This document shows, one piece after another, positions 59,838-64,000 of a stretch of 64,000 nt of DNA. Below the pieces are notes generated by a model. That model worked only from the letters and a program-made list of their open reading frames with translations, was not told the origin of the DNA and searched no databases. The DNA is from Thermoanaerobaculum aquaticum. GTDB taxonomy: Bacteria; Acidobacteriota; Thermoanaerobaculia; Thermoanaerobaculales; Thermoanaerobaculaceae. The position numbers and the translations under genes were made by a program. The stretch is from contig NZ_JMFG01000006.1 in NCBI RefSeq assembly GCF_000687145.1, forward strand, positions 81,332 through 145,331, in the 5' to 3' direction. Within the stretch, counting starts at the first letter, position 1. Every line of letters begins with the position of its first letter.

Positions 59838-61286
59838 TTACGGGGCGGGCGTTCCGCAACGGTAAAGCCAGAAGGCCTCGTCGCCCACGATGGCTTCTGG
59901 AAGGGCGGCAAGGAGGCGGCAGGGGATTTGCTCGCTGAGAGGTCTATTCAGCAATAGGCAGGTTTCCCCGGAAGTTCCGAGATTTAGGGCCTCGGCAACA
60001 ATCTCCTGCTCTGAAAGGAACTCGCGACGCACCCGTGCTAAGTTCCAAACCACGAAGCTCCCGTAGGCTTTGGTGGTAAGGTAGTAAACGCGCTGGTCAG
60101 GTAGAAACCCCGCGACGGTAGAGGCAGCCCAATCCGTGTGGCCCACAAGAGGTGCCCCTTTGCAGTGAAGAGAGACAGAACGAGCTGCGTCTTTGCCCGC
60201 GCTAAACGGATGCCGCCAATCCACGAGTGTGGCGACGAGGCTACCTTGCAAGCCGGCTGCGAGCGATAAAGCCAGGAACAGATGGCCAGAAGAACGGAGG
60301 GAAGTTTCAAGATCTCTTGCTAGCCAAAGGCAGGGCACGCTCCAAACAAGAATGAAGCCGTGATGCCTTGCAGCCCCAGGAAACTTTACGTAAAAGAAGC
60401 TGACGAGAATAAGTAATCCCAAGCTCCAGATGAGAATAAGCCGCCTGGATGACCAGAGCGCGGTAACGAGCTGGGCGGCCATTCCCGCAGCGACAGCGAT
60501 AGCGAGGGGAAAGGCGAAAGGCACGCCTGCAAAGTCAAAGGGAAAAAGCAACGTATTGTTCCAAAAGTGAAGGTCGTACCGGAGGAGGGGAAGGAGCGAA
60601 AAGGCTAATCCGCGAAGGATGTAATAGGCACGAAAGGGTTCCCACCCGAGAAAAAGGCCTCTTGCATGTTCGTAGTCGGTTGGGGGGATGCAGCTCCAGA
60701 CCGCAACGCCCCATCCCACGGCTAGGAGAATCCAGCTCTTAACGCCGGCGCCCTTCCATTTTGCCTTCAGAGCTAACGCCAGCGGGGGCACAAGGAGTAC
60801 GCCCATCGGGGAGGAGTTCGAAGCTAGGGCCAGGGAAATGGATGCTCCTGTGGGGCGGGTGCTCCATTTCAAAGCTAGCAAAAGAAAGAGAAGTGTGAGG
60901 CCATAGTTCCGGCTAATGACCCCATACTCATAGAAAGGGAAATAGCCAAACAGCCATCCAACCCTCACCCAAAAAGCAAAAGGTGCATAGCGGAGGAAGA
61001 CCCACGCAGCTGCTGAAGCCACGATCCAATGCAGAGCCTGCATGGCAACGGGGTGTTGAAAGAAGCGGGTTACAACCCAAAGGGCAACGTGCCACAAAAG
61101 CGGGTGACCTTCGTAGCGGGTATTGCGCCAAAGCTCTCCTAAAGTACTGCTATCCCTCGCCAAAAGCCACGCTTGGATCTCATCCCGCCAGGGTTCATGA
61201 TGCAGTAAAGCAAGACCGAGGAGTAACATGTAGAGACCTTGGACTGCCAAAAGCATGCTGGCTTCTCGTTTCAGAGTGCGTTCCAT
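59838..61286 (-). CDS. GT-C-type integral membrane glycosyltransferase
   Basis: This 482-residue protein has about 11 membrane segments. The first outer loop holds HEPWRDEIQAWLLARD, with the Asp/Glu pair typical of PMT/ArnT-like GT-C enzymes, then TRYEGHPLLWHVAL and SRNYGLTLLFLLLALK. It likely uses a polyprenyl-linked sugar on the periplasmic side. The C-terminal 100 residues form a soluble domain. The start at 61286 (MERTLKRE) is preferred to 61304. It is the upstream-most gene of the glycan operon visible here. Confidence 0.75.
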   Translation of the reverse strand: MERTLKREASMLLAVQGLYMLLLGLALLHHEPWRDEIQAWLLARDSSTLGELWRNTRYEGHPLLWHVALWVVTRFFQHPVAMQALHWIVASAAAWVFLRYAPFAFWVRVGWLFGYFPFYEYGVISRNYGLTLLFLLLALKWSTRPTGASISLALASNSSPMGVLLVPPLALALKAKWKGAGVKSWILLAVGWGVAVWSCIPPTDYEHARGLFLGWEPFRAYYILRGLAFSLLPLLRYDLHFWNNTLLFPFDFAGVPFAFPLAIAVAAGMAAQLVTALWSSRRLILIWSLGLLILVSFFYVKFPGAARHHGFILVWSVPCLWLARDLETSLRSSGHLFLALSLAAGLQGSLVATLVDWRHPFSAGKDAARSVSLHCKGAPLVGHTDWAASTVAGFLPDQRVYYLTTKAYGSFVVWNLARVRREFLSEQEIVAEALNLGTSGETCLLLNRPLSEQIPCRLLAALPEAIVGDEAFWLYRCGTPAP

Positions 61287-61302
61287 ACCGCTGAAGCCTA
61301 AC

Positions 61303-61334
61303 AAAAAAAACCGGCCTCCGCGAGGAGGCCGGTT
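61303..61334 (-). terminator. Terminator of the PKD-protein gene
   Basis: AACCGGCCTCC/GGAGGCCGGTT with a four-base loop is followed on the minus strand by eight T residues. Confidence 0.9.
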
Positions 61335-61354
61335 GGGAAATTTGCCAGCAATCT

Positions 61355-64000
61355 TTACGGTGCAGGCACGGCAGGGATAAAGATGGGGTCGTTGGTGAGG
61401 TTGTCAATGACCGAAGCGTAGGCTTGGCCGATGCCTCCTTCTACTTCGATCACCGCGGAAACCACCCGTAGGTTCGCCGGCAGCGTCCACCCTTTGTTGC
61501 GGAACCGGTTCTCCAGCTTGTCCTGGTCCCAGGGGTTTGTTTCGGACAGGGCCACGGTGTAAGGCGTATTGGCGTCAGGATTCAGGAGGCGACCCTGCTC
61601 GTCGTAGAACCAGACCTTGAAGTTCACGGTCGGTCCGCCCACGTGGACAAAACCGAGGTTAGAGCGGGCAATGTCCTCGCTGGCCATGCCGGTGAGGTAA
61701 AGCCTCCGATACCCCGTGTCGCCGCCGGCAGCGTTACCCGCGTGGAAGGATTTCAGGGTTTGGCCGTAGGTTCCGCCATCCGCAGCGAGGTTAAACGTGC
61801 GGGCGGAAACCACAGGAAATACGCCGTCCTTGGGATACACAAGCAAAGTACCACTAACGTCGGGAGCGGGGAGCGGCTCCACCACCCACGCCACAACATC
61901 CCCAATGGGCAGGGTCTGAGCACCGGGGAGCGTCACGTCCTTCTCGAACTTCGGCAGTCCCCTGGGCACAAACTTCAGGGTGAAGCTCTTGGCCTCGGTA
62001 GCAGGATTTGTAAGGGTCACAGAGGACCGCCACATAGAGCCGGCAGCGCCAGGGTTATGAGCTATTCCTGGGATCACCAAGACTGTGCCACTGGCGGGCG
62101 GTTCATTGGTTTCCAGACTTGCGTCACCTGTGCGGTTGTCCACGACCGAGCCGTTAAACCCAGCTTCGCTGCCCTCGGTAAGCACCAGCTTTACCGTCGC
62201 TACGCCAAGCGGATCGGGCACAGAGAAGAAGCTGAGAAGTGACGCCTGTTCGTAGCCCAAGGGCGCAATCGTTTTACCTTGCTTCACCGCTTTGAGTTGC
62301 CCCTGCGCATCGTAAAGGAAGAGATCGAGCCGGGCCTCGCTGGGCCGCAGGTTGTACAAGCTCACGTTGGTACGGAATCCCTCGCCGCCCGTTCCATCGT
62401 GCCGCAAGCCGGTGATCCACTGCTCACGAGGCATGCTCCCTGGTCGGACTTCTAGCGCTGGAATGAGCTGGCCAAAGGTCCCGCCGCCGGGCACGTTGGT
62501 GTAGGTCCTCCCCACCACCACCGGCGGTACGCCCTCAGCGTTTTCATACGTGACCCGTACGGCTGCTTTGCTCACATCAACCCCGGCTTGCTGGCGGAAG
62601 AACTCCAAAACGTTGTCCAACGCCAGGGAACTCTTCGGTGGAATCGGTACATTGCTAACCCCGGGTGGGTTTGAGTTGCTCTTCCCGGCTTCCAGGACGT
62701 ACAGGTTCACCCGGGTCTCGGTGTTCGCAGGGTTAAAGATGCGAAGGTCGGTGCGCCATAGGGTGTTGTTGAGACCCGGCACTTTTGCCGCGTCAGCGGC
62801 CACAAATGCTTCAGGTCCGCAGACTTGTCCCGAAACTTCTACCGTCTTGGTGACCGTGCCAGTGTAAGTGCCGCGTTTTGCTGTTAGCTTCACCTGCCGC
62901 TGGCCCCCGCACTTGAAGCTGTAGTTCACGGGGTTGCCGGAAAGCTTAACGGGAGTTGGCTCTCCAGGCTTTGGATCCTGGATTTCCCAGGTAAACTCCG
63001 TAGGATCGCCATAGGCAAACCCGGTCTTAGCAGTTAGCGTAGACTGTTTCCCTACACTTGCGTTGGCCGGAGGCTCGAAATCCGCGGTTACTGGCCGCTC
63101 GTCGGCGTAAATTTGCACGGTCTTGAGCTTTTCCTCCGACCAACCAACGCAGTTCTTCGCTTTTAGCCGGACGTTCTTGGGACCCGGCTGACTCCACAGC
63201 ACGGTCACAGTGGCCTGCCCGGTAAAATCAGCCTTAAGCTCTTGGAAATCATACCAGTGCCAATCGGTTGGATTATTGGTTGAGGCGTCTGTGAGCTTCA
63301 CCTTTTGCCCGGCGTAGGGCTGTTTGGAGCATTGGCCAGGAAAGGTCTGACATACTTGTTCCTGAGTGGGCTCCCACGGCTGCCAAGTGAAATCCGCTAC
63401 CGGCACCGCGGTCCCCCCACAAGCCGGCAACACGGTAATTTGCTTTTGTTTCGTGGAGCTGCCCTTGCAGTTGGAAGCTGTGAGCGTCACCGTGTACGTG
63501 CCCTCTTTTTGGAAGATATACGTTGGGTTCTTGCTGTCAGAGGTCCCAGGTGGAATAACAGGGGGCACTCCATCGCCAAAGTTCCAGCTCCAGGCCGTAG
63601 GATTTCCTCCGGACATATCGGTGAACTGCACCGGCTGACCCGGCTGAGGCTGGACCGGCGACCAGGTGAAGTCGGCGGCCGGTGCCTGCGGTTCGTTGCA
63701 GTTGGACTGGACCGTAACGGTCGTGGAACCCGAGTAGTCTACTCCATTCACCTTACCCACCGCCGTCACGGTCTTGGTTCCCGCCGTTTGATAGGTGTGC
63801 GTAGCCGCGCAGACCCCTAGGGTACATGGGTACGTGACCGGTTTGGGACCTTCGCCCGTGTTGATCGTAATGCTGCCGCTACCGCTTGCCGGGGGACCGG
63901 ACAGGCTGAAGGTCACTAGTTGGCCCACCTGAGGTGCAGAGGGGCTGACTGTGATGGTAACAGTCCCAGTCCCTCCTCCACCGCCGCCCCCACCACCCCC
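61355..64000 (-). CDS. Large PKD-domain surface protein, 5' end cut by window
   Basis: The frame is open at the right edge, and at least 881 residues are visible. It begins within a run of ten Gly codons, then has PKD/Ig-like repeats: a first partial one, DFTWSPVQPQPGQPVQFTD with WNFGDG and GTYTVTLTASNCKG, a third with DFTWQPWEP, and a fourth with DFEPPANASVGKQST. From about residue 400 of the visible part two related C-terminal domains follow (FNPANTETRVNLYVLEAGK, NVSLYNLRPSEARLDLFLYDAQG and similar: NxxxxxxxVxLxxxDxxG). These are adhesion or scaffold modules on the cell surface. It is followed by its own terminator. Confidence 0.85.
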   Translation of the reverse strand, partial: GGGGGGGGGGTGTVTITVSPSAPQVGQLVTFSLSGPPASGSGSITINTGEGPKPVTYPCTLGVCAATHTYQTAGTKTVTAVGKVNGVDYSGSTTVTVQSNCNEPQAPAADFTWSPVQPQPGQPVQFTDMSGGNPTAWSWNFGDGVPPVIPPGTSDSKNPTYIFQKEGTYTVTLTASNCKGSSTKQKQITVLPACGGTAVPVADFTWQPWEPTQEQVCQTFPGQCSKQPYAGQKVKLTDASTNNPTDWHWYDFQELKADFTGQATVTVLWSQPGPKNVRLKAKNCVGWSEEKLKTVQIYADERPVTADFEPPANASVGKQSTLTAKTGFAYGDPTEFTWEIQDPKPGEPTPVKLSGNPVNYSFKCGGQRQVKLTAKRGTYTGTVTKTVEVSGQVCGPEAFVAADAAKVPGLNNTLWRTDLRIFNPANTETRVNLYVLEAGKSNSNPPGVSNVPIPPKSSLALDNVLEFFRQQAGVDVSKAAVRVTYENAEGVPPVVVGRTYTNVPGGGTFGQLIPALEVRPGSMPREQWITGLRHDGTGGEGFRTNVSLYNLRPSEARLDLFLYDAQGQLKAVKQGKTIAPLGYEQASLLSFFSVPDPLGVATVKLVLTEGSEAGFNGSVVDNRTGDASLETNEPPASGTVLVIPGIAHNPGAAGSMWRSSVTLTNPATEAKSFTLKFVPRGLPKFEKDVTLPGAQTLPIGDVVAWVVEPLPAPDVSGTLLVYPKDGVFPVVSARTFNLAADGGTYGQTLKSFHAGNAAGGDTGYRRLYLTGMASEDIARSNLGFVHVGGPTVNFKVWFYDEQGRLLNPDANTPYTVALSETNPWDQDKLENRFRNKGWTLPANLRVVSAVIEVEGGIGQAYASVIDNLTNDPIFIPAVPAP

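Noticed and set aside
1..64000. CRISPR arrays, insertion sequences, prophage or integrase genes
   Set aside because: No evenly spaced short repeats, transposase motifs or phage genes were seen. The only long repeats are the module cores and the two leaders.

Overview
The window is 64 kb of a GC-rich bacterial chromosome. The best guess is an acidobacterium of the Thermoanaerobaculia type. This rests on the VWFA-related secreted proteins, the wealth of CXXCH cytochromes, NHL propellers and PP2C/sigma54 regulators. It is inference only, because no rRNA or ribosomal protein is present.

Layout. (1) 1-13064, plus strand: a tightly packed cluster of six multihaem c-type cytochromes (at least 19, 4, 4, 8, 5 and 14 haem motifs), three NHL beta-propeller proteins, a secreted PpiC prolyl isomerase and an outer-membrane beta-barrel. 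Two of the small cytochromes have sigma54-type -24/-12 promoters preceded by the same TGGGGA-N4-TCCCCA operator. The cluster looks like an extracellular electron conduit, possibly a cytochrome-filament locus. (2) 13158-13233: tRNA-Thr(CGT) between two terminators. (3) 13.3-28.5 kb, minus strand: an RNA pseudouridine synthase, a cpYpsA-type protein, then a partly decayed tandem array of two-gene modules (small secreted Cys-containing protein plus large secreted VWFA-related or repeat protein). Two of these operons share a roughly 95-bp leader with a perfect CRP-type operator. (4) 28.5-36.4 kb: housekeeping genes cax, deoC, hisS, a gamma-class carbonic anhydrase, tsaC, recN and ltaE. At 32.2-32.7 kb lies a non-coding cluster of seven DnaA-box-like sites that could be oriC.

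(5) 36.4-41.9 kb: a two-subunit cytochrome bd-superfamily complex whose large subunit carries a C-terminal haem c motif, then an SGNH hydrolase with a FadL-type porin. (6) 41.9-49.9 kb: a signalling block of PDZ-TM-GAF-PP2C phosphatase, TPR protein, sigma54 activator, RsbW-like kinase, STAS antagonist and a frameshifted GAF-PP2C phosphatase. A sigma54 promoter with two upstream palindromes lies between the activator and the partner-switch genes. (7) 49.9-51.5 kb: tmk and holB. After them, on the minus strand, a strong sigma70 promoter and a terminator bracket a probable unannotated structured RNA of about 180 nt. (8) 51.7-64 kb: a PEGA protein, then a surface-glycan block (PIG-L deacetylase, YfhO-like and GT-C membrane proteins, GNAT, GT2, GT4, Wzt-like ATPase) and a large PKD-domain protein cut by the window end.

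How the parts may connect: the bd-superfamily complex and the multihaem cluster could both belong to an electron-transfer chain through the envelope, and the sigma54 promoters link cytochrome expression to the kind of activator encoded at 44.6-46.0 kb. That the particular activator controls the cytochromes is not shown, because the operator sequences differ.
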